Source: Candidatus Rokuibacteriota bacterium (lineage in GTDB: Bacteria; Methylomirabilota; Methylomirabilia; Rokubacteriales; CSP1-6). Taken from it: 39,129 nt of DNA. Positions 1 to 10,956 of the stretch are shown here, piece after piece; the first letter of the stretch is position 1; every line of letters starts with the position of its first letter. A program made the translations under genes and the position numbers. The notes under the pieces were generated by a model. That model worked only from the letters and a program-made list of their open reading frames with translations. It was not told the origin of the DNA and ran no database searches. The stretch spans positions 1-39,129 of the forward strand of contig QHSX01000068.1 of NCBI GenBank assembly GCA_003221695.1. Direction: 5' to 3'.

Positions 1-2
1 TG

Positions 3-803
3 GTGCTTGCCTGGATCGGACATCCCGTGCCCCCTGACGAGCTGGCCGAGCAAGTCTATTCGCGCGCGCGGCAAGGCAGCCTTCCCACGGACATGACTGG
101 CGCGGCCAGGCGACACGGGCTCGTTGCATATCCAATCTCAACGCTGCGAGCCGTCGTCACCGAAGTCGCCGCCGGGAACCCGGTCATCGTCCTGCAGAAC
201 TTGGGGAGCCCGGACCGTCCGCGCTGGCACTACGCCGTCGTCGTAGGATACGACCTCGTCCGAGACCAGTTCATTCTCCGCTCAGGACTTACACCACGAC
301 AGGTGTCTTCCATCGCGCGCCTCGAGCAGACCTGGGCACCGAGCGGGGGCTGGGCACTGTTGGTTCTACCTCCGCGAAAACAGCCAGCCACGGTCAACGA
401 ACAGGCTTTGCTGGAAGCGATCGTCGGCCTGGAACGGGCGAAACAGTGGCAGGCCGCCGTCGAGGCCTATGAGGTCGCAAACGAGCGGTGGCCGCAGAGC
501 CTCGGTGCGCTGATTGGTCTCGGGAACAGTCGCTACGCCTTGAATGATTTCTCGGGTGCCGAACAAGCATTTCGGCTGGCCACCCAAGCGCACCCGGAGG
601 CCGCCGCCGCGTTCAACAACCTGGCGCACGTGCTGGCCGAGTTGGGACGTCGCGAAGAAGCGCTGAGCGCCGCTCGCCGAGCCACGGAGTTGGCAGGTCC
701 ATTGGAGCCCGCATATCGGGCGACACTCATGAAGATCGAGAATCAGCTCTTAAAGGCGTCCCAGAGCTCCCAGGGCCACGGGACCCAATCCCCAAGAAGA
801 TGA
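3..803 (+). CDS. PA2778-type C39-like cysteine peptidase with C-terminal TPRs (5' partial)
   Basis: The frame is open at the left window edge, so the start and the catalytic-Cys segment lie outside; 266 residues are visible. The first ~125 residues resemble the second half of a papain-like C39 fold: a W-H-Y-A-V-V-V-G-Y-D segment carries the likely catalytic His (about residue 76), followed by a strand reading F-I-L-R-S-G. Residues ~130-245 form two to three tetratricopeptide-like helical hairpins (A-x-x-G-L-G-N-x-x-Y-A-L, then A-F-N-N-L-A-H-V-L-A-E-L-G-R). This peptidase-plus-TPR order is typical of PA2778-family proteins, which are usually exported or membrane-anchored; their substrate is unknown to me. 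The tail is polar and ends in RR before TGA. The family call is fairly firm; the activity is inferred. Confidence 0.75.
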   Translation: MLAWIGHPVPPDELAEQVYSRARQGSLPTDMTGAARRHGLVAYPISTLRAVVTEVAAGNPVIVLQNLGSPDRPRWHYAVVVGYDLVRDQFILRSGLTPRQVSSIARLEQTWAPSGGWALLVLPPRKQPATVNEQALLEAIVGLERAKQWQAAVEAYEVANERWPQSLGALIGLGNSRYALNDFSGAEQAFRLATQAHPEAAAAFNNLAHVLAELGRREEALSAARRATELAGPLEPAYRATLMKIENQLLKASQSSQGHGTQSPRR

Positions 804-862
804 GCGAGATATTTGGGATCTAGAAAATTCATCGCGATAAAGGGCTTTAATAACAAAGCAGA

Positions 863-1120
863 TTGAGAGGAGATGGGACGATCAACCCACCGTTCAGGCT
901 GGTTCTCGGCCTCCGCACGCGGTTTATCCGTGTTGCCGACGGAACTCTCATTCACGAGGGGACCTTCGAGTCCGAGAGTACGAAGCGCAAGTTCGTCGAG
1001 TGGGCGGAAAATGACGCCCAGCCGCTGCGGGAAGGGTTTGATAGCGTGACCCTGAAATTAGCGAATGACATTGTGGCTCGCGTGCTCGCGCGAGACTTGT
1101 CCGGAGAGTTCCGGCGGTGA
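863..1120 (+). pseudogene. Gene tail: C-terminal fragment of an uncharacterised (lipo)protein
   Basis: The open frame begins at a TTG with no convincing ribosome site. Its strand-rich segment (L-G-L-R-T-R-F-I-R-V-A-D-G-T) and then E-W-A-E-N-D-A-Q-P-L-R-E-G-F followed by a helix resemble, from memory, the C-terminal half of larger uncharacterised exported proteins. No signal peptide or N-terminal half is present. The 60 bp upstream is AT-richer than its surroundings, consistent with a breakpoint. I therefore read it as a remnant rather than a real 85-residue gene. I cannot name a function. Confidence 0.4.
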
Positions 1121-1166
1121 GCAGGCGTGACGTTGGGCTCGTCCAAGCTGGGTTAGGCTAGTTTTC

Positions 1167-2006
1167 ATGCGGTTTGGCGTCGGCGTGTTTGCTACGCAGG
1201 ACGACGTGAATCCGGTGACGCTTGCGCAGGCGGTCGAGGAGCGGGGATTCGAATCGTTGTGGCTCCCGGACATCATTCAGATCGATGCGACGGCGTCTCC
1301 AGACGCCGCCGAGTGGCACGCAGCGTTTCCGGATCGCGACGAGCGGCTCTTGAGAAAGAAGGGCTACTGGCACGCTGACGATCCCTTTATCGCACTCACG
1401 GCGGCAGCGGTCGTCACGAGTCGGCTGCAGATCGCCACAATCGCCCAAATCGCGGAACGTGATCCAGTGGTCACCGCCAAGGTGATCGCAACCGTCGACC
1501 GGATCTCGGGCGGTCGATTGCTTCTCGCCGTGCACAGTCACGCACCGGGTACACAGAAGCACTGGGCGGCGCTCCGGGAGCGTCTCCTCGCCATGAGGCA
1601 GATCTGGACGAACGAGAATGCCGAGTTCCACGGCGATTTCGTCACGTTCGGTCCTATCCGGTCATACCCCAAGCCCATCCAGCAGCCCTATCCTCCGATT
1701 CTCCTTGACGGCGACGGTTCCGAGGCGTTCCGGCACGTGATCGACTTCTGTGACGGCTGGATCTCCGATCGCTCGTACTCCCCCCCGGTGTTCGCAACGA
1801 AGATCGCGAGATTGCGCGCCCGCGCTGTGGCCGCCGGTCGCGATCCGCGAGCACTCTCCGTCACAATCTTCACGGGGGATCCCGCCCGTGGCCACATTGA
1901 AGCACTCGCGGAGGCGGGCGCTGATCGCGTCGTGTTCAGGGTAGGCGCCGGTGAGATCACCCAGCTGCTTCCAAGACTCGACACCTATGCGGCACTCATA
2001 CGTTGA
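1167..2006 (+). CDS. LLM-class (luciferase-like) flavin-dependent oxidoreductase, TIGR03619-like
   Basis: This 279-residue protein starts with the family's first strand M-R-F-G-V-G-V-F and continues G-F-E-S-L-W-L-P-D. The mid-region ER-D-P-V-V-T-A-K-V-I-A-T-V-D-R-I-S-G-G-R-L is the conserved signature of F420/FMN-dependent luciferase-like monooxygenases. The segment M-R-Q-I-W-T-N-E-N-A-E-F-H-G-D-F-V and then P-K-P-I-Q-Q-P-Y-P-P-I-L-L follow at the expected places. Where relatives usually have a glycine-rich G-V-G-x-G-W loop after S-G-G-R, this protein has L-L-A-V-H-S-H-A-P-G-T, so the substrate side of the pocket differs. It likely acts in the cytoplasm on an unknown substrate. It stands alone between relics. 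The ATG at 1167 fits the family's N-terminus, although the ribosome site is weak. Confidence 0.85.
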   Translation: MRFGVGVFATQDDVNPVTLAQAVEERGFESLWLPDIIQIDATASPDAAEWHAAFPDRDERLLRKKGYWHADDPFIALTAAAVVTSRLQIATIAQIAERDPVVTAKVIATVDRISGGRLLLAVHSHAPGTQKHWAALRERLLAMRQIWTNENAEFHGDFVTFGPIRSYPKPIQQPYPPILLDGDGSEAFRHVIDFCDGWISDRSYSPPVFATKIARLRARAVAAGRDPRALSVTIFTGDPARGHIEALAEAGADRVVFRVGAGEITQLLPRLDTYAALIR

Positions 2007-2527
2007 TGCGCCGGGCGAGTCCCGCTCGTCGGTCGAAGGGCTGCCTGAGATTCGGCAGTCCGTCTGATTGAGGCGGCCGACAGAGACTAAGAACAAACGC
2101 GCGGCGATCGGGCCGTTCGATGGGGCGCACGCACCGGCGGTGGTCGATGCTTCAGGGGAACAAAGTTGGGCTATGCGGAGGTGAACTCCGGATGGAACTG
2201 CCAGCGCGGCTGACGGTCCACAGCTCCCGGTATGTCCTCGACGGTGGCACGGCCGTGCTGCAGGCTACCGATGAAGCCGGTTCAATCATCCGACTCCGAC
2301 CTTCGTCCATACTTCGTTGGTAGCGAGCGAGAGGCGTGCGACGGCTCGCCCCCCTGCGTCTGGAAAAGTTCGGGATCGCGTCCGAGATTGCCGATCAGAA
2401 CTACTTTGTTGACCATTGCCCTTTAGTCGATACAAGCGACGAGAGCACGAAGATCAGCGTCACCGTCAAGAGCTAGGTCGCCGGAGAGGCTCGCCGGTCG
2501 GCACGTGCCGATCGGCGACGATCGCGC
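2007..2527. other. 520-bp stretch without an intact gene; possible decayed coding sequence
   Basis: No convincing gene is present. On the plus strand, an ATG at 2191 opens a short protein-like frame (M-E-L-P-A-R-L-T-V-H-S-S-R-Y-V-L) that loses coherence near 2290. A second protein-like stretch in another frame (K-F-G-I-A-S-E-I-A-D-Q-N-Y-F) runs to a TAG ending at 2475. Together they could be one frameshifted small gene, but I recognise no family. No RNA gene or clear terminator is visible. Confidence 0.3.
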
Positions 2528-2767
2528 TTACTTGACGTAGGCCTCCGCGATCTGGCCGACGAGCGTAGCCCACGGCATGTCGAGAGCGCCGTAAACGGGG
2601 CCGGCCAGCGGACAGGCGTTGTCCTTGAGGATCTCGACCATCAGCGTAGCGTAGTCGGAGAGAATCACGCCGGCCTGCTGCATGCGGAGCAGGCCCGCTT
2701 GACGCTTAGAGCCGATCGCGAGTTGACTCAGCGCCTGTTTGCGCAGATCATCCGGCGCATCGAGCAG
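2528..2767 (-). pseudogene. C-terminal fragment resembling an isochorismatase-family cysteine hydrolase
   Basis: The minus-strand frame ends at 2528. Its last ~79 residues look like real protein: helix D-D-L-R-K-Q-A-L-S-Q-L, then R-M-Q-Q-A-G-V-I-L-S-D-Y-A-T-L-M-V-E-I-L-K-D-N and V-Y-G-A-L-D-M-P-W. The R-M-x-x-A-G-V-x-x-x-x-x-x-x-x-x-E-x-L pattern is typical of the last helix of isochorismatase-fold hydrolases. Nothing upstream in the frame resembles the catalytic Asp, Lys or Cys regions, and the frame runs into the promoter side of the next gene. I take it as a truncated remnant. The family assignment is from memory of the motif and is uncertain. Confidence 0.35.
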
Positions 2768-3049
2768 CTCGCATGGCATCCGACGTGATCGAGAGCCCCA
2801 CCCGGGAGCGGAGGCAACGAGGAGCGGGGGTTCGAAGCAGTGGAGGTGTCTCTGAACAGGGCCGTCGGATTGACCAAACTCCCAAGCGCGAGGCCGCGGA
2901 CGGTCCATACGTTGCGAGCATGACTTCCCTCAACCTGCCGGAAAGGATGAACGAGCTGAGCGACGGGGCGATCCGCCCGTTCAACGCCACGAGGGAGGGG
3001 AGACGTGGGTCCATATCGGAAATCCCAGCTCACAAGGGAGGGCACAAGG

Positions 3050-3892
3050 ATGAAGCGGGTTGCTGAGATCTTGACGATATCTCTCATCGGCGGTCTCTTG
3101 CCCCTCTCGACCATGGCCGCGGCCGATGACGCATGTGAAGGGCTGCCGAGCCACGCGGCGCTGCGAGGCGCTCTAGCGACTGCGACCGCGGCAGAAGCTA
3201 GCGGGCTTAACAACAACATGTGGGCCGCGATCGTTAACCGCGACGGCATTGTATGCGCCGTGGCATTCTCAGGGGCCAACCGTGGGGCGCAGTGGCCTGG
3301 CAGTCGCGTGATCTCCGCCCAGAAGGCCAACACGGCGAACGCGTTCAGCCTCGACAGCTCATCGTTCAGCAACGGCTCGGGACAATCTGCGGGCCTCGCG
3401 CTGTCGACGGCGAATCTGTATTCCGCGGTCAACCCTGGCGGGAGCCTGTATGGGCTCCAGCATAGCAATCCCGTGAACCCCGCAGTCGCGTATGCTGGCG
3501 ATCCTGAGCTCTACGGAGCCGACGAGGATCCGATGGTCGGCAAGCGGATCGGCGGAGTCAACGTCTTCGGGGGCGGTCTCGCTCTCTATGCGACGGGACA
3601 TGTGATCACGGGGGGGCTCGGGGTGAGCGGTGACACTTCATGCGCCGATCACAACGTCGCTTGGCGGACACGGAATCTCCTCGGCTTGGATCACCTGGCT
3701 GCGTCGGGATCGTTGCCGGCAGTGCCGGGCCCCGCGAGCCTCTTTGCGGGTGATGCCGCGCATCCCGACAACATCATCTTCGACATCACCCCGAACCCCA
3801 ACGGGGGCACCGGCAACAGCGCGAGCGGGTTCGGCCATCCGAGGTGCTTGAACACGGGGAACTCGGCTGCTCTTCCGCCGGTTCGACCCTAG
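3050..3892 (+). CDS. Exported GlcG/HbpS-family heme-binding-like protein
   Basis: I chose the ATG at 3050 because a strong ribosome site (AAGGGAGGG, 3034-3042) lies 7 nt upstream and it gives a clean signal peptide: M-K-R-V start, hydrophobic core to ~residue 20, A-x-A-like cleavage before D-D-A-C. The 280-residue product contains the GlcG/HbpS (DUF336) pattern: an N-terminal helix A-L-R-G-A-L-A-T-A-T-A-A-E, W-A-A-I-V-N-R-D-G-I-V-C-A-V, S-R-V-I-S-A-Q-K-A-N-T-A-N-A-F, and later G-G-V-N-V-F-G-G-G-L-A-L-Y followed by G-G-L-G-V-S-G-D-T-S-C-A-D-H. Relatives bind heme or degradation products in the periplasm or extracellularly. The protein is about twice the size of cytosolic GlcG because of inserted loops and a Gly/Asn/Pro-rich tail. 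It is transcribed alone. Confidence 0.8.
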   Translation: MKRVAEILTISLIGGLLPLSTMAAADDACEGLPSHAALRGALATATAAEASGLNNNMWAAIVNRDGIVCAVAFSGANRGAQWPGSRVISAQKANTANAFSLDSSSFSNGSGQSAGLALSTANLYSAVNPGGSLYGLQHSNPVNPAVAYAGDPELYGADEDPMVGKRIGGVNVFGGGLALYATGHVITGGLGVSGDTSCADHNVAWRTRNLLGLDHLAASGSLPAVPGPASLFAGDAAHPDNIIFDITPNPNGGTGNSASGFGHPRCLNTGNSAALPPVRP

Positions 3893-4061
3893 GGCTACTT
3901 GTGCGCCCCTCGAGAGCGCTCGACGACTAGCGCGGCGCACGCCCCGAGGAGCCGCGGCTCGAGCGCGTCGTGGAGGCCGTCGCCAGGTTGAAGCCGAAGC
4001 AGCCAGACGACGACCGCGAGGCGGGCGTGTTGATACAAGCTTAAACACCAGGAGGTTCGCC

Positions 4062-4382
4062 ATGCCCAAGTATCTAATCCAGGCTTCATACACGGCGGAA
4101 GGTGTGCAAGGACTCCTGAAGGACGGCGGCTCAAAGCGGAAGGCCGCGGCTGAGCAGGCGATCAAGGGTCTCGGAGGCAGGCTAGAAGTCTTCTACTTCG
4201 CCTTCGGCGACACGGATGTCTTCGCGATCGCTGACGCCCCAGACAACATGAGTGCAGCCGCCGTTTCATTAGCGGTGACCGCCAGCGGTGCCGTGCACGC
4301 CAAGACAACGGTTCTTATGACCCCGGAGGAAATGGATCAGGCGACGAAGAGGAGCGTGAGTTACCGGCCACCAGGGAAGTAG
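4062..4382 (+). CDS. GYD-domain protein
   Basis: This 106-residue cytoplasmic protein has a near-perfect ribosome site (AGGAGG, 4050-4055) 6 nt before ATG. It opens with M-P-K-Y-L-I-Q-A-S-Y-T, continues G-x-x-G-L-L-K-D-G-G-S-K-R, and has L-G-G-R-L-E-V-F-Y-F-A-F-G-D-T-D-V-F in the middle. This is the ferredoxin-like fold of the GYD family (PF08734), named for a Gly-Tyr-Asp motif that here reads F-G-D-T-D. The biochemical function of the family is unknown. The gene is monocistronic and is followed at 4399 by a long hairpin. No neighbour suggests a pathway. Confidence 0.85.
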   Translation: MPKYLIQASYTAEGVQGLLKDGGSKRKAAAEQAIKGLGGRLEVFYFAFGDTDVFAIADAPDNMSAAAVSLAVTASGAVHAKTTVLMTPEEMDQATKRSVSYRPPGK

Positions 4383-4398
4383 CGCGGACTCGGGCGAC

Positions 4399-4437
4399 AC
4401 CACGGGCGTCGAGCCTCCCTCGGCGCTCGTGGTATTT
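4399..4437 (+). terminator. Terminator-like hairpin after the GYD gene
   Basis: Arms 4399-4413 and 4419-4433 form a 15-bp stem with two G-U wobbles around a 5-nt loop (CCTCC). It lies 16 nt after the GYD stop codon. Only a short A-T-T-T follows, so it is a strong hairpin but an imperfect intrinsic terminator. Confidence 0.6.
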
Positions 4438-4517
4438 CGCCGGTGATGCTCCTCCCTTGTGGATTGGATAGAGACGGTTGCAAAGGCGACTCAACCCCCT
4501 TCAGTTGCGCCACCCAC

Positions 4518-4653
4518 TGGACGCGCCTGTTACCGCTTCCAGGCCAACGAGGTGCGCCTGCTCCTGGGGGTTACCGCCTACAACCTGGGTAATCGCCTGC
4601 GCCGGCTCCTCCTGCCGCTCGCCATCAGCGGCTCTTCAAGACCGGCGGACGCC
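4518..4653 (+). mobile_element. Remnant of an IS1380-type transposase C-terminus
   Basis: Three pieces in alternating frames match, from memory, the conserved C-terminal region of IS1380-family DDE transposases. W-T-R is at 4518. C-Y-R-F-Q-A-N-E-V-R-L-L-L-G-V-T-A-Y-N-L then G-N-R-L-R-R-L-L-L-P-L-A-I lies in a second frame (about 4528-4626). Q-R-L-F-K-T-G-G-R returns to the first frame (4626-4652). Intact relatives join the last two blocks through a short W-S-L-T-S-L segment, so that linker has been deleted with loss of frame. No inverted terminal repeats or other transposase domains are visible nearby. This is a fossil, not an active element. Confidence 0.6.
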
Positions 4654-4665
4654 TTGTATGATGGA

Positions 4666-5142
4666 TTATTTCTTTCTTAGTTCCTTCACCTTCTCCGCCG
4701 CACCTGACGCCTGAGGGTCGAGAACACCGAGTCGAACGGTTTCCGCAGCTGTCAGCAATTCGCGATCGCTTGTCACCATCACTGACAGGACGCCTGGGGC
4801 GAGGCCCGCTATCGTTTGCGCTGCGGCAAGATGTCAGCTGAACGGAGCTTGTGTTGCTCGATCACGGCAACAGCGCTGACGGCAACCTCTTCGCTCAGGG
4901 GCCAGACTTTGTAGAACTCGCGAACGTCGCTGCGGAACTGGGCCAGAATCCGGGTTGCTGTCGCGTCGCGGAGCCGGCCGGCCTTGGCGAGCCTGAGGAT
5001 GCCGGAGGTCAGCTCGAGGATCGAGAGGAAGAAGCGGTCTTCCGGCCGCGGATCCTTGAGGAGCTGTTCAACGACCTCGGTTCCAGGCTCGGAGCGGTAG
5101 CGCTTCACGAGCGCAGAAGTATCCAGGTAGAAGACCGAGCAT
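4666..5142 (-). pseudogene. PIN-domain (VapC-type) toxin gene with two frameshifts
   Basis: Read across frames, the minus strand encodes a full-length PIN ribonuclease of ~155 residues. An ATG at 5142-5140 directly follows the antitoxin stop, but one extra base separates it from the proper frame S-V-F-Y-L-D-T-S-A-L-V-K-R-Y, which holds the first catalytic Asp. The middle (E-L-T-S-G-I-L-R-L) runs to S-A-D-I-L. Near 4825 the frame shifts again into A-A-Q-T-I-A-G-L. The conserved PIN C-terminus V-T-S-D-R-E-L-L then leads to V-L-D-P-Q and TAA at 4668-4666. VapC toxins cleave tRNA or rRNA. With two indels the product should be inactive, unless these are assembly errors. The annotated-looking GTG start within the frame would omit the catalytic Asp. 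Confidence 0.7.
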
Positions 5143-5331
5143 CTACCATCCTGCTTCCCGTTCCTTCAGTATCAACCCGGTTAATGAGATGCCGCTAAGC
5201 TCGCGGTCAAGTGTCGCGCGCAGTTCGGCGAGCGGAATGGCGGGCTTGCCGTAGCGCTTCAACGCCTGGTCCGCTGCCTTGCCGGCCCGTTTCACCAGGT
5301 CGGCGTACGGCGTGGAATCGAGCTTGTACAT
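5143..5331 (-). CDS. Antitoxin of a VapBC-like pair
   Basis: This 62-residue protein lies immediately upstream of the PIN toxin frame; its TAG abuts the toxin's ATG, the usual antitoxin-toxin arrangement. It begins M-Y-K-L-D-S-T-P-Y-A-D-L-V-K-R-A-G and contains K-R-Y-G-K-P-A-I-P-L-A-E-L-R-A-T-L-D-R-E-L, a helical segment followed by a C-terminal toxin-wrapping tail rich in E, R and W. I chose the ATG at 5331 because AGGTGG lies 5-6 nt upstream; a GTG three codons earlier (5340) is possible. I recognise no classical AbrB or RHH motif, so the class is inferred from position. It remains intact although the toxin is broken. Confidence 0.6.
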   Translation of the reverse strand: MYKLDSTPYADLVKRAGKAADQALKRYGKPAIPLAELRATLDRELSGISLTGLILKEREAGW

Positions 5332-5532
5332 GTCGGCCACCTTGCCGGATCGTTCTCGTGTTGCATGCTTCTCTATCTAGTCCGTTTGCGAGCCTGTCTC
5401 GGTCAATCCAATGGATCGCGATCTCTGCCGCACAGCCCGCACTGAGCCATTCCGTTCTCCCTCGTCCCGCGTCAGCAAGCGTCACCAAGGCGTCACCACG
5501 ACCCAAGCGCTGATCTGTAAGTATTTAATATA

Positions 5533-8325
<2,793 letters not shown>

Positions 8326-8350
8326 AATCGATTATGGCACATCGAGCGAC

Positions 8351-10039
8351 TCATGCCCGCCTTTCGCGCGACCCGGAAGCGCCGAGCAGCTCCCTCGCGT
8401 GACCGCGCGCGGTGTCGGTGACGCGCTCGCCCGCGAGCATGCGCGCGATCTCCTCGACGCGGGCGTCGCCGGCAAGCCCCTCGACGGCGACCCGCGAACG
8501 ACCCGCGCGGAGACTCTTGCTCACGCGCACGTGGTGGTCGGCACGCGCGGCGATCGGCGCCAGGTGGGTCACGCAGAGCACCTGGCGACCCGCCGCGACC
8601 GCCGCGAGCTTCTGCGCGACGACCGCCGCAACGCGTCCGCCGATGCCCGCGTCCACCTCGTCGAAGACCATCGTGGGCACGCGGTCCGCCTTCGCCAGGA
8701 CGGTCGTCAGCCCGAGCATCGTCCGCGAGAGCTCACCTCCGGACGCCACGCGTGCGAGCGGCCGCACCTCCTCACCGGGATTGGTCGAGAGGCGGAACTC
8801 GACCCGCTCGAGCCCCCGGGGCGACACGTCCTCGCGCTCCGCTCGTTCCAGCTCGATCCGGAACCGGGAGCGCTCCATGCCGAGCGCGCGTAGCTCCCGC
8901 TCCACGGCGGGACCCAGACTCTCCGTCGCGGCCCGCCGCCGCTCGGAGAGCTCCGCGGCCGCCTGGCCGAGTTCGGCCTGGAGCTCGCCGAGCCGCCGTT
9001 CCTCGGCGGCGAGGATCTCCTCGTGTCGCGCGAAGCGGTCGAACTCGGCTGCGACCTCGTCGCGGAACTTGAGCATCGCCTCCTCGGTATCGCCGTACTT
9101 CCGCTTGAGGCGCGTGAGCACGTCGAGACGCTCGTCGATCGCCTCGAGCCGGCCGGGCTCGGCCAGCACCGACTCGCGGAGCACCCGGACCGCGGCGAGG
9201 ACCTCCTCGAGCTGCGCCTGGGCCGCGTCGAGCGGCTCGACGGGCGCCGCCACCGCGGGGTCGAGACGCGCCAGGTCGCCAAGGATGCGCGTCGCGCGGT
9301 GGAGCCGGGCCGTCGCCGAGTCGCGATCGTCGTCCAGGAGCGCCGCGACCTCGGCGAAGCCCGCGGTGAGTTTGTCGGCGTGCTGGAGTCGTCGCCGCTC
9401 CTGCCGGAGCTCCTCCTCCTCGCCCGGGCGCAGGCGCGCGCCGTCGAGTTCGGAGAGCTGAAAACGCAGGAGATCCTCGCGCTGGGCGCGATCGCGCTCG
9501 GCGGCCCGCGTCCGCTCCGCCTCGGCGCGCGCCGCACGGAACTTCGCGACGAGGCCAGCCACGCGCTCCCGGAGTTCCTCCGCATCCGCGAAGCGATCCA
9601 AGAGCTCGAGCTGGCGGGCGGGCTCGAGCAGGCGCTGGTGCTCGTGCTGGCCGTGAACCTCCACGAGGTGGTCACCCAGGCGCTCGAGGAGGGCGACGGT
9701 GACGGCCGCGTCGTTGACGAAGGCACGGTGGCGACCCGAGCGACTGAGCTCGCGCCGCGCCACCAGCACGCCGTCGTCGAGCGCGAGCCCCGCTTCCTCG
9801 AGCGTCACGGCCACGGGGCCGCGCGGCTCGACGTCGAAGACCGCCTCGACCGTCGCGGCGTCGGCATCGCTCCGGATCACATCCGTCTGGGCGCGCGCGC
9901 CGAGAACTAACAGAATGGCGTCGATGAGCATCGACTTCCCGGCGCCGGTCTCGCCGGTCAGGACGTTGAGGCCCGGGCGAAACTCCACGGCGACGCTCTC
10001 GATGACGGCGAAGTTCCGGATCCGAAGCTCGCGGAGCAT
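8351..10039 (-). CDS. recN: DNA repair protein RecN
   Basis: This 562-residue SMC-like ATPase has N-terminal R-N-F-A-V-I-E and Walker A T-G-E-T-G-A-G-K-S-M (about residues 28-37). Two long charged coiled-coil arms (about 150-370) follow, and the C-terminal head carries the signature G-G-E-L-S-R-T-M-L and Walker B V-F-D-E-V-D-A-G-I-G-G. RecN acts on double-strand breaks together with RecA. The length matches the family. It lies between nadK (59-bp gap) and secA in one minus-strand run. No LexA-like box is obvious upstream, so SOS control cannot be argued from sequence. Confidence 0.97.
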   Translation of the reverse strand: MLRELRIRNFAVIESVAVEFRPGLNVLTGETGAGKSMLIDAILLVLGARAQTDVIRSDADAATVEAVFDVEPRGPVAVTLEEAGLALDDGVLVARRELSRSGRHRAFVNDAAVTVALLERLGDHLVEVHGQHEHQRLLEPARQLELLDRFADAEELRERVAGLVAKFRAARAEAERTRAAERDRAQREDLLRFQLSELDGARLRPGEEEELRQERRRLQHADKLTAGFAEVAALLDDDRDSATARLHRATRILGDLARLDPAVAAPVEPLDAAQAQLEEVLAAVRVLRESVLAEPGRLEAIDERLDVLTRLKRKYGDTEEAMLKFRDEVAAEFDRFARHEEILAAEERRLGELQAELGQAAAELSERRRAATESLGPAVERELRALGMERSRFRIELERAEREDVSPRGLERVEFRLSTNPGEEVRPLARVASGGELSRTMLGLTTVLAKADRVPTMVFDEVDAGIGGRVAAVVAQKLAAVAAGRQVLCVTHLAPIAARADHHVRVSKSLRAGRSRVAVEGLAGDARVEEIARMLAGERVTDTARGHARELLGASGSRERRA

Positions 10040-10098
10040 CGACGACGATGCTAGGTCAGTCGCCGCGGCCGCTCAAGTCGTATCCGGGGGATGACGCC

Positions 10099-10956
10099 TT
10101 AGCGCTCCCCCCACTTCAGTTTTGTCCGGAGGACGGAGAAGAACTCCTTCTGCGGGAAGCGCACGAGGCGGATCCGCGCGGCGGCCTTCACCACCTCCAC
10201 GGTGTCGTGCTCTCTCAGGCCCACGCCGATCTGACCGTCCACGGTCACCATGACATCCTGGTCCGCCATCAGCGTGACCTCGACCCGGTGCGTCCCGGGC
10301 AGGACGATCGGTCGGTTCGTCAGGGTGTGGGAACAGATCGGCGTGAGCACGATCGCGTCCATCGTCGGGAACAGGATCGGCCCGCCCGCCGAGAGGTTGT
10401 AAGCGGTCGAGCCGGTGGGCGTCGAGATGATGAGCCCGTCGGCCCGGTAGGCGGTGGCGTGCTGTCCCTCGACCGACACCGTGAGATCGATGATGCGACT
10501 CATCGCGGACTTGGTGATGACGATGTCGTTGAGGGCGGCGTACTCCCCGAGCCGCTGGCCGTTCCGCACGACGCGGACGGTCAGCATCATGCGCTCGTCC
10601 ACCGCCATCCGGCCTGCGAGCAACGCCTCGAGGGCTGGGAACATCTCCTCGAGCGTCGTCGCGGTGAGGAAGCCGAGCCCGCCGAGGTTCACGCCCAGCA
10701 GGGGCACGCCAAGGTCGCCGACCGCCCGCGCCATGGACAGGAGGGTCCCGTCGCCGCCGAGGACGACGAGCAGGTCCGCGTGCGCGGGCAGCTCCGCCTT
10801 GGTCACGGAGGGGACGCTCGCCGCCGGGACGAGCCCGGCGGTCTCCTTCTCGAGCACCGCGGAAAGTCCCCGCGCCCGGAGCCACTCGAGGAGCCCTTGG
10901 ACCGGGGCCCGCGCCTCCAGGGCGCCGGGCTTCGCCACAACGCCAACGCGCTTCAC
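10099..10956 (-). CDS. nadK: NAD kinase
   Basis: This 285-residue protein phosphorylates NAD to NADP in the cytoplasm. The G-G-D-G-T motif (residues 67-71) that binds ATP is present after L-L-V-V-L. N-D-I-V-I (substrate binding) and the glycine-rich T-P-T-G-S-T-A-Y-N-L-S-A-G-G-P-I segment follow in the correct order. Translation starts at GTG 10956-10954, which overlaps the tlyA stop by 4 nt (GTGA), indicating coupling. The tlyA-nadK-recN order is a common conserved neighbourhood in bacteria. Confidence 0.96.
   Translation of the reverse strand: MKRVGVVAKPGALEARAPVQGLLEWLRARGLSAVLEKETAGLVPAASVPSVTKAELPAHADLLVVLGGDGTLLSMARAVGDLGVPLLGVNLGGLGFLTATTLEEMFPALEALLAGRMAVDERMMLTVRVVRNGQRLGEYAALNDIVITKSAMSRIIDLTVSVEGQHATAYRADGLIISTPTGSTAYNLSAGGPILFPTMDAIVLTPICSHTLTNRPIVLPGTHRVEVTLMADQDVMVTVDGQIGVGLREHDTVEVVKAAARIRLVRFPQKEFFSVLRTKLKWGER

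Noticed and set aside
3893-4061. Minus-strand frame of ~46 codons converging on the heme-binding-like gene
   Set aside because: Arg/Leu-rich, no start signal and no recognised motif. It could be a gene tail but cannot be supported.
5341-5532. Possible short gene or tRNA in the gap upstream of the antitoxin
   Set aside because: Only a 15-codon frame with C-x2-C and no cloverleaf; AT-rich sequence near the secA stop lacks a hairpin.
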